From Alphaproteobacteria bacterium (GTDB taxonomy: Bacteria; Pseudomonadota; Alphaproteobacteria; MPNO01; UBA830), in assembly GCA_022822405.1 (NCBI GenBank), contig JAJEBT010000064.1, forward strand, positions 1 through 64,000: 64,000 nt of DNA, read 5' to 3'. Below, in pieces: positions 53,337 to 62,182 of the stretch; position 1 is the first letter of the stretch, and each line of letters starts with the position of its first letter. The position numbers and the translations under genes were made by a program. The notes under the pieces are model-generated. The model saw only the letters and a program-made list of their open reading frames with translations. It was not told the DNA's origin and did not search any database.

Positions 53337-54575
53337 GTGATCGAAAGGCAATTGTCCGTCGTCGGCAACGGGGCGCCCGAAGGACCGGGGGCGGTGTCGG
53401 GCGACGATCTCCGGGATTTCCTGGCTCCGATCCCCGACGTGATCGAGGATATCCGCAACGGCCGCATGGTGGTCGTCGTCGACGACGAGGACCGCGAGAA
53501 CGAGGGCGACCTTATCGTCGCTGCACAGATGGCGACGCCGGACGCCATCAACTTCATGGCCAAGCACGGTCGCGGCCTGATCTGCCTGGCGATGACCGCC
53601 GAGCGCGTCGACCAGTTGGGCCTGTCGCTGATGTCGACGGACAACAGGTCCCAGTTCGAGACCGCGTTCACGACCTCGATCGAAGCGCGCGAGGGAATAA
53701 CCACCGGCATATCCGCGTCCGACCGGGCGCGCACGGTGGCGGTGGCGATCGACCCGCTGCATGGGCGCGACGACATCGTTACGCCGGGCCACGTGTTTCC
53801 GCTGCGGGCGCGGGATGGCGGCGTGCTAGTGCGCACGGGACATACGGAGGCGGCCGTCGATCTCGCGCGGCTCGCCGGCCTCAACCCGTCGGGCGTGATC
53901 TGCGAGATCATGAACGAGGACGGGACCATGGCCCGCCTGCCTGATCTCGTGAAATTCGCCCAGTTCCATGGGCTCAAGGTGGCCACGATCGCCGATCTGA
54001 TCGCTTACCGCCTGCGACACGACTCGATCGTCGAAAGATCGCTGACGACGCGCATCAACCGTCGGCACGAAGGCGACTTCCGCCTCATCCTGTATCGCAA
54101 CAACGTGTCCGGGGCCGAACATATCGCGCTCGTGAAGGGGGACGTTTCGGGCGACGAACCGCTCTTGGTTCGCATGCATGCGGTGAACATCCTCGACGAC
54201 ATGATCCATGACACCACGAACCAGCACGAAGAGGAACTCGAAAGCGCGTTCCGTATCGTCGGCAAGGAAGGGCGCGGCGTTATCGTGATCATTCGCGAAC
54301 CGTGGGCCGAGAAGCTCTCCAATCAGATACGGACTCGCCATCGGGTGCCCTCCGATCCGCTGTCAGCCAGCGCCGAGATCTCGGTGCAGACCGAGGAGGG
54401 CCGCGAGACGGCGCCTCCGGCCTTGCGTGACTTCGGCGTCGGAGCCCAGATTCTCAACGATCTCGGCGTCCGGGAGTTGATCCTGATCAGCAATCGCGAG
54501 CGTGCGATCAAGGGCATAGAGGGCTTCGGGCTCAAGGTTGTTGGCCGCCGCCCCCTCGGGCCTTCGGAGGACTGA
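53337..54575 (+). CDS. ribB: 3,4-dihydroxy-2-butanone-4-phosphate synthase with degenerate GTP cyclohydrolase II domain (RibBX type)
   Basis: 412 residues. The N-terminal DHBP synthase domain is intact: VVVVDDEDRENEGDLIVA, HGRGLICLAMT, and DPLHGRDDIVTPGHVFPLRA. The C-terminal part resembles GTP cyclohydrolase II in overall layout (AEHIALVKGDVSGDEPLLVRMH). It lacks the three zinc cysteines of the SECLTGDxFGSxRCDCG motif; the region reads AVNILDDMIHDTTNQHEEE. It also lacks the catalytic RQEGRG loop (IIREPWAEK instead). It should therefore be monofunctional, like the RibBX variant known in Proteobacteria. A separate RibA must exist elsewhere. Confidence 0.93.
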   Translation: MIERQLSVVGNGAPEGPGAVSGDDLRDFLAPIPDVIEDIRNGRMVVVVDDEDRENEGDLIVAAQMATPDAINFMAKHGRGLICLAMTAERVDQLGLSLMSTDNRSQFETAFTTSIEAREGITTGISASDRARTVAVAIDPLHGRDDIVTPGHVFPLRARDGGVLVRTGHTEAAVDLARLAGLNPSGVICEIMNEDGTMARLPDLVKFAQFHGLKVATIADLIAYRLRHDSIVERSLTTRINRRHEGDFRLILYRNNVSGAEHIALVKGDVSGDEPLLVRMHAVNILDDMIHDTTNQHEEELESAFRIVGKEGRGVIVIIREPWAEKLSNQIRTRHRVPSDPLSASAEISVQTEEGRETAPPALRDFGVGAQILNDLGVRELILISNRERAIKGIEGFGLKVVGRRPLGPSED

Positions 54576-54578
54576 GGG

Positions 54579-55028
54579 ATGGCGGGCGCGCACGTGATGA
54601 TTGTTGAGGCGCGGTTCTACGACGAGATCGCCGACCGGATGATGGAGAGCGTCATCGCGGAGCTCGACGCGGCTGGCGCGACCTGGGAACGGTTCCAGGT
54701 GCCGGGAACCTTTGAGCTCCCGGGGGCGATCCGGATGGCTATCGGCAACGGCCACAAGTCGGATGCGGGAAAGCCGTTCGACGGCTATATCGCGCTCGGC
54801 TGCGTCATTCGCGGCGAGACAACCCACTACGACTATGTCTGCCAGGAAAGCGCGCGTGGGCTGAACGACCTGGTTCTCGAACACGGCGTGGCGCTCGGAT
54901 ACGGGGTGCTGACGACCGAGAACGGCGAACAGGCCATGGCGCGGGCGCAACGGGACCAGCATGATCGGGGCGGAGCCGCGGCGCGCGCCTGCCTAGCGAT
55001 GATTGCGCTGCGCCGGCAATTCCACTGA
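54579..55028 (+). CDS. ribH: 6,7-dimethyl-8-ribityllumazine synthase
   Basis: 149 residues. VPGTFELPGAI and ALGCVIRGETTHYDYV are diagnostic; H83 in THYDYV is the catalytic histidine. The C-terminal GVLTTENGEQAMARA and RGGAAARACL match. It condenses the products of RibD and RibB to the lumazine substrate of riboflavin synthase. It starts three bases after ribB and nusB follows by eight bases. Confidence 0.96.
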   Translation: MAGAHVMIVEARFYDEIADRMMESVIAELDAAGATWERFQVPGTFELPGAIRMAIGNGHKSDAGKPFDGYIALGCVIRGETTHYDYVCQESARGLNDLVLEHGVALGYGVLTTENGEQAMARAQRDQHDRGGAAARACLAMIALRRQFH

Positions 55029-55036
55029 CAGCGCCG

Positions 55037-55549
55037 ATGAGCGGCGGCGGTCAGCGGAGGGCGGGCCGCCGGGCCGCCCGGAGCGCCGCCCGCCTCGCCG
55101 CGGTCCAGGGGCTCTACCAGATCGACCTGTCTGGTGCCGATACCGAAAGGGTGTTGGCGGAATTCGAGTCCTACACGCCGGGAGAGCGTCTCGGCGTCGA
55201 GGGGGACGTCGAAGCCGACCGGGAATTCTTTGCAGCCCTTATCGATGCTGCGGTCGAGCGCCGGGAGGAGTTCGATCGGATCATTCGGGACTCGCTCTCC
55301 GAACGCTGGAAGGTCGAGAGACTGGCCTACGTGCTGCGCGCGATCCTGAGGACGGCCGTGTGCGAACTGGAGACGTGCCGCGACACGCCGGCGAGGGTTG
55401 TCATCAACGAGTACCTCGACATCGCCCATGCCTTCTTCGATTCGCCCGAGGCGGGCATGGTGAATGGCGTGCTGGACGATGTTGCCCGGGCGCTGCGTCC
55501 CGGCGAGTTGGAAACGGCGGAGACGGCGCCGGCTGGCGGCGATGGCTGA
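55037..55549 (+). CDS. nusB: Transcription antitermination factor NusB
   Basis: 170 residues of the all-helical NusB fold. ARLAAVQGLYQIDLSG starts the core; later LRAILRTAVCELE and VVINEYLDIAHAFFDSPEAGMVNGVLDD are typical. NusB binds boxA RNA with NusE for rRNA antitermination. It has an Arg/Ala-rich basic N-terminus. It overlaps thiL by eight bases; ribH-nusB-thiL is a widespread order. Confidence 0.95.
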   Translation: MSGGGQRRAGRRAARSAARLAAVQGLYQIDLSGADTERVLAEFESYTPGERLGVEGDVEADREFFAALIDAAVERREEFDRIIRDSLSERWKVERLAYVLRAILRTAVCELETCRDTPARVVINEYLDIAHAFFDSPEAGMVNGVLDDVARALRPGELETAETAPAGGDG

Positions 55550-56519
55550 ACGGCCGGGCAGGGGCGAATTCGAGGTTATCGCCGAATTGCTGGCTCCTCT
55601 CGGGAACGGCGATCCCAGGGCGCTGGGATTTCGTGACGATGCCGCGGTGCTGCCGCCTCGGCCGGAAACCGATACCGTCGTCAGCACCGACACCATGGTC
55701 GCCGGGGTTCATTTCCCGGTCGGCGAAGATCCCGAAGTGGTGGCGCGGCGGCTTCTCAGGGTGAACCTTTCGGACCTCGCGGCGATGGCGGCGACGCCGA
55801 ACGCGTATTTTCTCAATCTGGCCCTGCCCGTCGCCATCGGGGATTCCTGGCTCGAAGGGTTTGCGCGTGGGTTGCGCATCGACCAGGACAGGTTTGCGGT
55901 AACGTTGCTTGGCGGCGACATCACCCGCACAGACGGTCCGCCGGTCGTTTCGATCACGGTTGTAGGCGAACTTCCCTCCGGACAGGCGGTTACCCGCAAA
56001 GGCGCCGTCCCGGGCCATCTTGTCATGGTGTCCGGCACCATCGGTGATGCCGTTCTGGGCCTCCAGGCGTCGGGGGAGGGGGCGGCGGAGCAAGAGTTTC
56101 TGATCCAGCGTTTCCGTCTGCCGGAGCCGCGGTTAGAGCTCGGACGCTCCCTGAGAGGCATCGCCACGGCGATGGCCGACGTCTCGGATGGGTTGGTCGC
56201 CGATCTCGGCCATATCTGCGCGGTATCCGGCGCGGGCGCGCGGATCGGGATTGAGCGGGTGCCAGTCTCCGAGGCTGCCGCGGCAATGTGCCGTCAACGC
56301 GGGATCGGCCCCGGCGCGCTGGTGACCGGGGGCGATGATTACGAACTTGTCTTTACGGTCGCGGCCGAGGACAGGGCAAGGGCGCTGGTCGGAGGCAGGG
56401 AAGCGGGCGTTGATGTTGTCGAGATCGGAACGATCATCGCCGGCAGCGGCACGGTCTCCCTGGTCGATGCCGATGGCCGGCCGGTTGACGTCGACGGTTC
56501 GGGCTGGCGGCATTTCTGA
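55542..56519 (+). CDS. thiL: Thiamine-monophosphate kinase
   Basis: 325 residues of the PurM-like ATPase family. GFRDDAAVLPPR and STDTMVAGVHFP bind Mg and nucleotide, LLRVNLSDLAAMAATPNAYFL is the next motif, and ADVSDGLVADL and TGGDDYELVF follow. It makes thiamine diphosphate from the monophosphate. The ATG at 55542 overlaps nusB. It ends the rpiB-to-thiL run. Confidence 0.96.
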   Translation: MAERPGRGEFEVIAELLAPLGNGDPRALGFRDDAAVLPPRPETDTVVSTDTMVAGVHFPVGEDPEVVARRLLRVNLSDLAAMAATPNAYFLNLALPVAIGDSWLEGFARGLRIDQDRFAVTLLGGDITRTDGPPVVSITVVGELPSGQAVTRKGAVPGHLVMVSGTIGDAVLGLQASGEGAAEQEFLIQRFRLPEPRLELGRSLRGIATAMADVSDGLVADLGHICAVSGAGARIGIERVPVSEAAAAMCRQRGIGPGALVTGGDDYELVFTVAAEDRARALVGGREAGVDVVEIGTIIAGSGTVSLVDADGRPVDVDGSGWRHF

Positions 56520-56842
56520 GGACGAACCGCACGAATTCGACCGCGGCGAAAACGCAACGATGGTCATGGAGGTGATGCCCCTGGCGGTCGTATGCTGGGG
56601 AATTACCTCTACCCGGATCGGGGAGAAAGATGGCGTTGCTCGTGAGTTTCGGTTGACCGTCAAACGGCCGTAACCTCACCACCAGCGAGATGGTTCGCTA
56701 GTAGACGAGCACTCGCTTGCAACAGCGTGCTGCGCACTTGCCGGGGACGGGCAGTCACTGCGCCAACGGACGGGAACCGGGTTGTCGCTACAGCGCTCGG
56801 GAGCCGTTGAAGACGCAGGACTGTCGATTGCCTGCTTGCCCC
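56520..56842. other. Intergenic region after thiL, no supported gene
   Basis: The 323 bases lie between convergent thiL and a cupin gene. A short frame at about 56560-56673 on the plus strand has no recognisable family and no ribosome binding site. No clear terminator hairpin with a T tract was seen. Confidence 0.35.
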
Positions 56843-57415
56843 TTACGCGGCGTCGGGTTGAGGCAACTCGCTGCCTGCGGATGAGCCGGCTCCGACGATC
56901 TTGACGCTTTCCGTCTCCGGATCGTAGGTCAGGGTATCGACCTTGAACAGGTCTGCGCCTGTAACCCGGATGAATCCGGCCTCGTCCTCGAAATGGATCT
57001 GGTGGATTTCATGCGGGCCGTATTTGCCGACCTGGCCCGGCTCGAGCCGATACGCCTTCGTCCGTTCAATTTTCGCGTGGCCTTCCGTCGAACGGTCATC
57101 GGTGCGGCGGTATTCCGTCATGTCGGTCACGTTCCAGGCCTGACCATAGATTGCCCAGGAAGCGCCATGATCGTGCGGCGGCGAGGTCCGCCCGCCGACG
57201 CTCTTGTGAGAGTAGACGATGAAGCCCTTTTCGGGATCCTTGTAGAGTTCCCGGATGCCGTAATCGAACTCCGGATCGCACTCCCTAGCCACGAATTCCG
57301 GATTTTCACGAATGAGCCGCTCGAGATTCAAGCGGATTTGTTCGAGATCTGCGACACCGTCCTGACCGTAGGCGTTTCTGTTGTCGGCACAAAACTCTTC
57401 GAAGCTGTATGTCAT
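56843..57415 (-). CDS. Cysteine-dioxygenase-like cupin protein (paralogue A)
   Basis: 190 residues. SPPHDHGASWAIYGQ carries the HxH metal-binding element of thiol-dioxygenase-type cupins, and YGPHEIHQIHF supplies later histidines. The remainder matches the protein at 62183-62689 over most of its length, including the SWAIYGQ stretch, so the two are paralogues. A metal-dependent dioxygenase acting on a small thiol is possible but unproven. I start at the ATG at 57415, which gives MTYSFEEF like the paralogue's MAYTLEQF. It is divergent from another cupin at 57767. Confidence 0.75.
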   Translation of the reverse strand: MTYSFEEFCADNRNAYGQDGVADLEQIRLNLERLIRENPEFVARECDPEFDYGIRELYKDPEKGFIVYSHKSVGGRTSPPHDHGASWAIYGQAWNVTDMTEYRRTDDRSTEGHAKIERTKAYRLEPGQVGKYGPHEIHQIHFEDEAGFIRVTGADLFKVDTLTYDPETESVKIVGAGSSAGSELPQPDAA

Positions 57416-57766
57416 GGCGGTTCCCCTTGATGGGTGATCGGGATTGAACGAAGCCGCTGACGCGGCAATTCGGTCTATATGACCACCAACGATCAGCACT
57501 CCGGTCCGACAAGCCAGACCGGCGAGCGATCATGTTACCATACGCCGAATATTCGCCACTGTGAGCCGGGAATGTCAAGTGACAGAATTTTTGTCGGTTT
57601 CGATGACACCTGCGTTTTACTGCAGTGTCCAGCAGTTCGAGACCCTGAGCCGTGTTGCGTTTGGCGGTGGCCGGCGCAATATCCGTATCCGGAAAAATCA
57701 TCGGACACACCGTGGATGTAGGGGTAGAATTGGGCGCACGATTTAGCTCTGGTCCGGGAGACGCAA
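57416..57766. other. Divergent intergenic region between two cupin genes
   Basis: About 350 bases, locally less GC-rich around 57530-57620. It should hold promoters for both cupin genes. No open frame here resembles a known protein, and I cannot point to a convincing promoter or operator. GGGAG about seven bases before 57767 is the ribosome binding site of the rightward gene. Confidence 0.35.
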
Positions 57767-58111
57767 ATGTCCGAACAACTGGAAAAGGAGGGCCGGAAGG
57801 AGCTTCCGAAGTTTGCACAGGCAACCAAAATGCTGTTGCACGAGGACAGCCGCAGCCGGATCACGCAATGGACCTTCGCGCCGGGTGAGCAGACCGGATG
57901 GCACCGTCACAAATACGATTACGTCACCGTCCAGCAATCCGGCGGCGGGCTCATGCTCCATGGTGCGGACGGCTCGGAGACTTGGGTTGCCTACGAGAAT
58001 GGGAGAACGATGGCGTGGACAGCGCCCATTGAGCACAATGCGGTGAACGTTTCGGACTGCGAAGTTCGGGTTCTCGAAATCGAGTACAAGCAGCCCGTAT
58101 CGCCCGCATGA
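57767..58111 (+). CDS. Single-domain cupin protein
   Basis: 114 residues forming one cupin barrel. WTFAPGEQTGWHRHKYDYVTV is motif 1 with the HxH pair (WHRH), and WTAPIEHNAVN is motif 2 with the later histidine, so a metal site is complete. GGGAG precedes the ATG by seven bases. Function is unknown; it is divergent from paralogue A and convergent with the ornithine-cyclodeaminase-like gene. Confidence 0.8.
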   Translation: MSEQLEKEGRKELPKFAQATKMLLHEDSRSRITQWTFAPGEQTGWHRHKYDYVTVQQSGGGLMLHGADGSETWVAYENGRTMAWTAPIEHNAVNVSDCEVRVLEIEYKQPVSPA

Positions 58112-58206
58112 ACTGTGATCGGGTGGATGGCTGCTCTGTCCGGAGAGGAAGCGAGAAGTTCCGGCACGCCAGAAGGGTACGCCGCAGCGTCAGGCGGCCC
58201 TTGCGG

Positions 58207-59115
58207 CTACCCCAATAGATCGTAGGCGAGTTTGGCTGCAGCGACATCCATGATGGCGACCCCGACCGAATCGTAGATCACGGTCGCGCCATCGGGTACC
58301 GTCATGGTGCCCGAGTATATCTCGCCAATCTCGGCGAATATCTCGCATCCCGACCCGCGGACATTGCCGGCCTGGTCCCGGGCGGCGGCGCGGGATTCGA
58401 CGATCACCGTATGAGTCATGGCCAGGTCGTCGAGTTCGCGGCCGTCATGGGTGTTCCAGCCGACCGAGGTCACGAACGCGCCCGGCTTTAGCCACTCTCC
58501 CATCAGGATCGGTTCCGTGGCCGATGTCGTGCAGGCGACGATGTCGGCACCACGTACGGCGCGCTCGGCGTCGCCAACGAAGACCGCGCCGATCTCCTCG
58601 GCTACGGCACGGCCGGTCCCTTCGCTGCGGGCCCAGAGGCGCAATTCTCCGAGCGGCCGGACGGCCGCCAGCGCGTGCGCATGGGCACGTGCCTGGACCC
58701 CGCTGCCCATGATCGTGACTGCCTCCGGCGCGGCGGTTGCGAGCCGTCGCGCTGCCGCCGCCGACCCCGCGGCAGTCCTCATCTCGGTGATCAGGCGGCC
58801 GTCGAGGGCTGCGAGCGGCATCCCGTTGTCCTTGTCGAACACGAGGATCACCGCCTGATGGGAGGGAATGCCGACGCTGGCGTTGTCGTGGAAGAGCGTC
58901 ACGACCTTGACTGCCATCGCATCGCCGACGGCCGGCATGGCCGCAATGATCGCGTTGCGGCCCGGGACCGGAACCATTTGGCGCGTAGGTTGTGCCACGC
59001 GGCCCTCGGACAACGAGATCATCGCCTGTTCGAGGGTGTCGATTAAAGGCTTCCACTCCAGCACCTCGGCGATGGCAGTTTCGCCGAAGAACGGCAGTGT
59101 TTCGAGACCTGACAT
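58207..59115 (-). CDS. Ornithine cyclodeaminase / mu-crystallin family protein
   Basis: 302 residues. AMAVKVVTLFHDN and LDGRLITEMRTAAGSAAAAR form the substrate half, and VTIMGSGVQARAHAHAL is the NAD(P)-binding motif. The C-terminal DSVGVAIMDVAAA is typical. Family members are ornithine cyclodeaminase, ketimine reductases and alanine dehydrogenase-like enzymes. It ends an operon with an SDR and a DAO-type oxidase, suggesting amine or imino-acid metabolism. Confidence 0.88.
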   Translation of the reverse strand: MSGLETLPFFGETAIAEVLEWKPLIDTLEQAMISLSEGRVAQPTRQMVPVPGRNAIIAAMPAVGDAMAVKVVTLFHDNASVGIPSHQAVILVFDKDNGMPLAALDGRLITEMRTAAGSAAAARRLATAAPEAVTIMGSGVQARAHAHALAAVRPLGELRLWARSEGTGRAVAEEIGAVFVGDAERAVRGADIVACTTSATEPILMGEWLKPGAFVTSVGWNTHDGRELDDLAMTHTVIVESRAAARDQAGNVRGSGCEIFAEIGEIYSGTMTVPDGATVIYDSVGVAIMDVAAAKLAYDLLG

Positions 59116-59138
59116 GTCGCTTTCTCCTCCGGCCTTCG

Positions 59139-59891
59139 TCAGCAGGTGTAGTTCAACCCGAGCCTGCCGCCGTCGACATAGATGGTCTCGCCGGTGATGT
59201 AGCTTGCCCTGTCGCTCGCCAGGAATGCGACAACGTCGCCGACCTCACGCGGGTTTCCCATGCGTTTGAGCGGCGTGCGCGACATCGCCACCTTCATCGC
59301 TTCGGGATCCGCATTAACGCTCGCCATCATGGCCGTATCGATCGATCCGGGACCGACAGCATTGACCCGGATACCGTAGGCCGCGAGCGCAAGCGCGCTC
59401 GATTTCGTGAGTTGCATGACGCCACCCTTCGAAGCGCAGTAGGCGGCAACCGTTGGGATCGCAAGCTGGGCATTGATCGATGACATGTTGACGATGGATC
59501 CGCCGATTCCGGCGGCGATCATGGCCTTCGCCGCGCGCTGGGTCGCGAGGAAGGTACCGGTGAGATTGACGTTGATCACCGACGCGAACTGCTCCAGCGA
59601 GGTTTCGAGAAAGTCGCAGGGTTCGGCTATGCCTGCGCAGTTCACGAGGATCGAAACCGGGCCGGCCTCTGCTTCTATTCGGTCGAACATCGAGGCGATC
59701 TGGCCAGGGTCGCCCATGTCGCAGGCGACCGCCAGCGTGTCCCCTCCGAGCCGCTCGGCGGCTGCCGAGGCGCCGGCGCTGTTGATGTCCGCAAGAACGA
59801 TGCGTGTGCCGTCCTCGGAAATTGCTTCCGCACAGGCATATCCGATGCCCTGGGCGCCTCCCGTGATCAGGGCTGTGGGTCGCTTCGTCAT
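59139..59891 (-). CDS. SDR family oxidoreductase
   Basis: 250 residues of the classical SDR type: TGGAQGIGYACA, LADINSAG (acidic, NAD(H)-type), NCAGIAEP, VNMSSINAQ and YCASKG (YxxxK). The C-terminal YITGETIYVDGGRLG is standard. It lies between the DAO-type oxidase (48 bases upstream) and the ornithine-cyclodeaminase-like gene (23 bases downstream). Confidence 0.9.
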   Translation of the reverse strand: MTKRPTALITGGAQGIGYACAEAISEDGTRIVLADINSAGASAAAERLGGDTLAVACDMGDPGQIASMFDRIEAEAGPVSILVNCAGIAEPCDFLETSLEQFASVINVNLTGTFLATQRAAKAMIAAGIGGSIVNMSSINAQLAIPTVAAYCASKGGVMQLTKSSALALAAYGIRVNAVGPGSIDTAMMASVNADPEAMKVAMSRTPLKRMGNPREVGDVVAFLASDRASYITGETIYVDGGRLGLNYTC

Positions 59892-59939
59892 GTCGTTCTC
59901 CGTTCCTTTGCCTGTCTTCGGGTCGCCGACGGTGGGGTG

Positions 59940-61211
59940 TCAGAATGCCCCGACAATCTGGTTTGCGGCAAACACTGCCCGATAGATACGCGACATGACC
60001 GGGGCTGACGCCACCCGCCGCGGTTCGGAGACCGGCAGCGGCAGGTCGTCTTCCCGGCCGCCGGACAGCAGTTCGGCCATCGCCTTGCCGAAAATCGTGC
60101 CAGGGGTAATCCCGCGTCCGTTATAGCCGATGGGCGTGTAGAGCCCGTCGGCCAGGCGGTAGATCCGGGGCAGATGGTCGGGCGTCATGGCGATCGATCC
60201 GTGCCATGCCGTCTCGATCTCGATGGCGCCAAGCCCGGGGAAGAGTCGCCGGATCCTGTGTGCCGCCCACCGTCGTGACAGCCCGTCGCGGCCGCCCATC
60301 ACGCTGCCCATCGAACCGATGACCAGGCGTCCGAACGCGTCCCGGCGGAGTGAAAACATGATCCTGCCCGTATCCCACAGCCCCTCTCCGCCGCGCAGGA
60401 TGAAGTCCGCCCGGTCGCCGAGAGGCGCGGTTGCAACCTGGAAGAAGCGGATAACCGTGAATGTCCGTTTCAGGCCCGGCCACAAATCGTCCGTATACGC
60501 GTTGGTTCCGAGCACGACTGCTGCTGCTGAAACCTGGCCCCGATCCGTCTCGACGATCCACCTGCCGTTGTCGCGGCGAAGGCGGCGTGCTGTGACGCCG
60601 ACCGATATTCGGGCTCCGGCGTCGAGCGCGGCCCGTGCGAGTCCCCGGGCATATCCCATCGGGTTGATGGTTCCCGCGCGGTGGTCGAGCAGGCCGCCGT
60701 GGAACGCATCGCTGCCGATCCTGGCGGACGCCTCCGCCCGCGACAGCAAATCCACGGGCGCGCCCAGTCGGTGCCATTCCTCTGCACGCCGCGCCAGATC
60801 CTCGTATCCGCTCGACGAATGCGCCGCGTGGATGGTGCCGCTCCGTGTCGCCTCGCATCGTATCCGGTGACGTTCGACCAGAGACATCACATAGTCGGGC
60901 GCGTCTCCCAGAGCCCTGACCAGTGCTGATCCCCGTGCGTTGCCGAGCCGTGCGCGCACATCCTGGGGCGGCAGCCAGAGCCCCGCATTGACCAGGCCGA
61001 CATTGCGGCCCGATCCGCCGTAACCGACTCGGCGGGCTTCCAGTACATGGCAGTCGAGTCCACGCTGGGTCGCGTGAAGCGCCGTAGACAATCCGGTGAA
61101 ACCACCCCCGACGATCGCCAAATCGGTCTCGACGTCGCCATCCATCGGCGCCAGGACATCGGTTTCGTCTGCGGTCACGTCCCATAGGGAGATCGCCTGT
61201 GAGCGCGTCAT
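59940..61211 (-). CDS. FAD-dependent amino-acid/amine oxidoreductase (DAO family)
   Basis: 423 residues. The FAD-binding Rossmann motif is DLAIVGGGFTGLSTALHA, the second glycine-rich element is GYGGSGRNVGLVNAG, and the C-terminal YTPIGYNGRGITPGTIFG closes the flavin site. It resembles DadA/PuuB-type oxidases that oxidise secondary or primary amines and D-amino acids. The ATG at 61211 starts MTRSQAISLWD; the ribosome binding site is weak and upstream frame to 61493 is not conserved. First gene of its operon. Confidence 0.87.
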   Translation of the reverse strand: MTRSQAISLWDVTADETDVLAPMDGDVETDLAIVGGGFTGLSTALHATQRGLDCHVLEARRVGYGGSGRNVGLVNAGLWLPPQDVRARLGNARGSALVRALGDAPDYVMSLVERHRIRCEATRSGTIHAAHSSSGYEDLARRAEEWHRLGAPVDLLSRAEASARIGSDAFHGGLLDHRAGTINPMGYARGLARAALDAGARISVGVTARRLRRDNGRWIVETDRGQVSAAAVVLGTNAYTDDLWPGLKRTFTVIRFFQVATAPLGDRADFILRGGEGLWDTGRIMFSLRRDAFGRLVIGSMGSVMGGRDGLSRRWAAHRIRRLFPGLGAIEIETAWHGSIAMTPDHLPRIYRLADGLYTPIGYNGRGITPGTIFGKAMAELLSGGREDDLPLPVSEPRRVASAPVMSRIYRAVFAANQIVGAF

Positions 61212-61600
61212 GCGAGGGATCCGGGTGCGGTACAGTGCGCGACGAAGATAGCACCGGACCATGGCGGCCGTGAATCGCGGCCGACAACAGCGGTGCCGCC
61301 CAGACAGGCGGTATAAGGCCGGGAGACCGGACCGTTGCCGCGCGGACCAGGCCGGGGGGAGCGAGTTCATCGCAAGCGACCTTCCGGGAACCTCCAGGGA
61401 GGGCTGGTCAGGGGATGTGGGCGGCCGGCTCCTCGGCTTCGAGCGGGCCGGATTGGGGCAGCTCGGGGCGGGCACGGGCCTTCCGTTCTTCACGCATCAT
61501 GAAACCGGGAATCAACTCGACATCTCTTCTTCGAGACGCGCAGCATCTCTTCGTTCGACAATGAGCAGTCGAGCGGCCAGACATCTGGTGCCGGTATGCA
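61212..61600. other. Intergenic region, no supported gene
   Basis: Upstream of the DAO-type gene and just downstream of the VOC pseudogene. No frame resembles a known family. It probably contains the promoter of the DAO-SDR-cyclodeaminase operon, but no clear consensus was seen. Confidence 0.35.
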
Positions 61601-61983
61601 CTAGGTCGATTCACGGCTCGGCTCAAGCATGTTGCCCTCGGGATCATTGCAGTAAAGCGAGAACGAGTTGTCATGATCGACCGGACGATAGTCGCTGACC
61701 TCTGGGTGCGCGCGCTGGCGTTCAGGCACGTCGCGAGGCGCGAAAAGCGAAGGTATGTGGAAACTGGACTGTCTGATGCTGCTCGGCGCGTTGGCGCGCC
61801 GTCCCACGACGAGGACGGTTCGCGCGACTTGCCCAGGTCGCGAGTGAGGAAGACGACGCCTGATGTCGGCAGGTCGCCAACAGTGTCGCGGCGATCGCGC
61901 CCGGTGACGAGATAGCGCGGTGCAGTCTTGTAGAATTCCGTGAGACGGTCGAGATTGATTGCCTGCAAGCCGATGCGGAACAT
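61601..61983 (-). pseudogene. Decayed VOC (glyoxalase/dioxygenase) family gene
   Basis: Fragments of a vicinal-oxygen-chelate protein occur in the right order but in different frames. The N-terminal part IGLQAINLDRLTEFYKTA and SGVVFLTRD is in one frame from 61983, a piece EQHQTVQFPHTFAFR in a second, and RDVPERQRAHPEVSDYRP with DHDNSFSLYCNDPEGNMLE, ending at the TAG at 61601, in a third. The last piece carries the VOC metal glutamate (NMLE). At least two frameshifts would be needed to rejoin them. No other copy is seen in the window. Confidence 0.7.
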
Positions 61984-62182
61984 CTAGGTGCGGGGAAACG
62001 GTCCAGGTTCTCCCGCCCCGAGATCGATGCGGAAGACCGGACTGCTCGTGGTGATCTTTGCACAACCGGACTTGTCGTCTGTCGCTGCAGCCTAGGTTGC
62101 CGGCCCCAGGGAAGAGATAGTGCGGCGGGTCTGGTGTTGTGATAGGATAGAGGTCGGGATTCGTGAGCAAAAAGTGGTGGAG

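Noticed and set aside
51495-53792. 765-codon minus-strand frame opposite nrdR-ribD-ribE-ribB
   Set aside because: Shadow of four well-supported genes; no recognisable domains.
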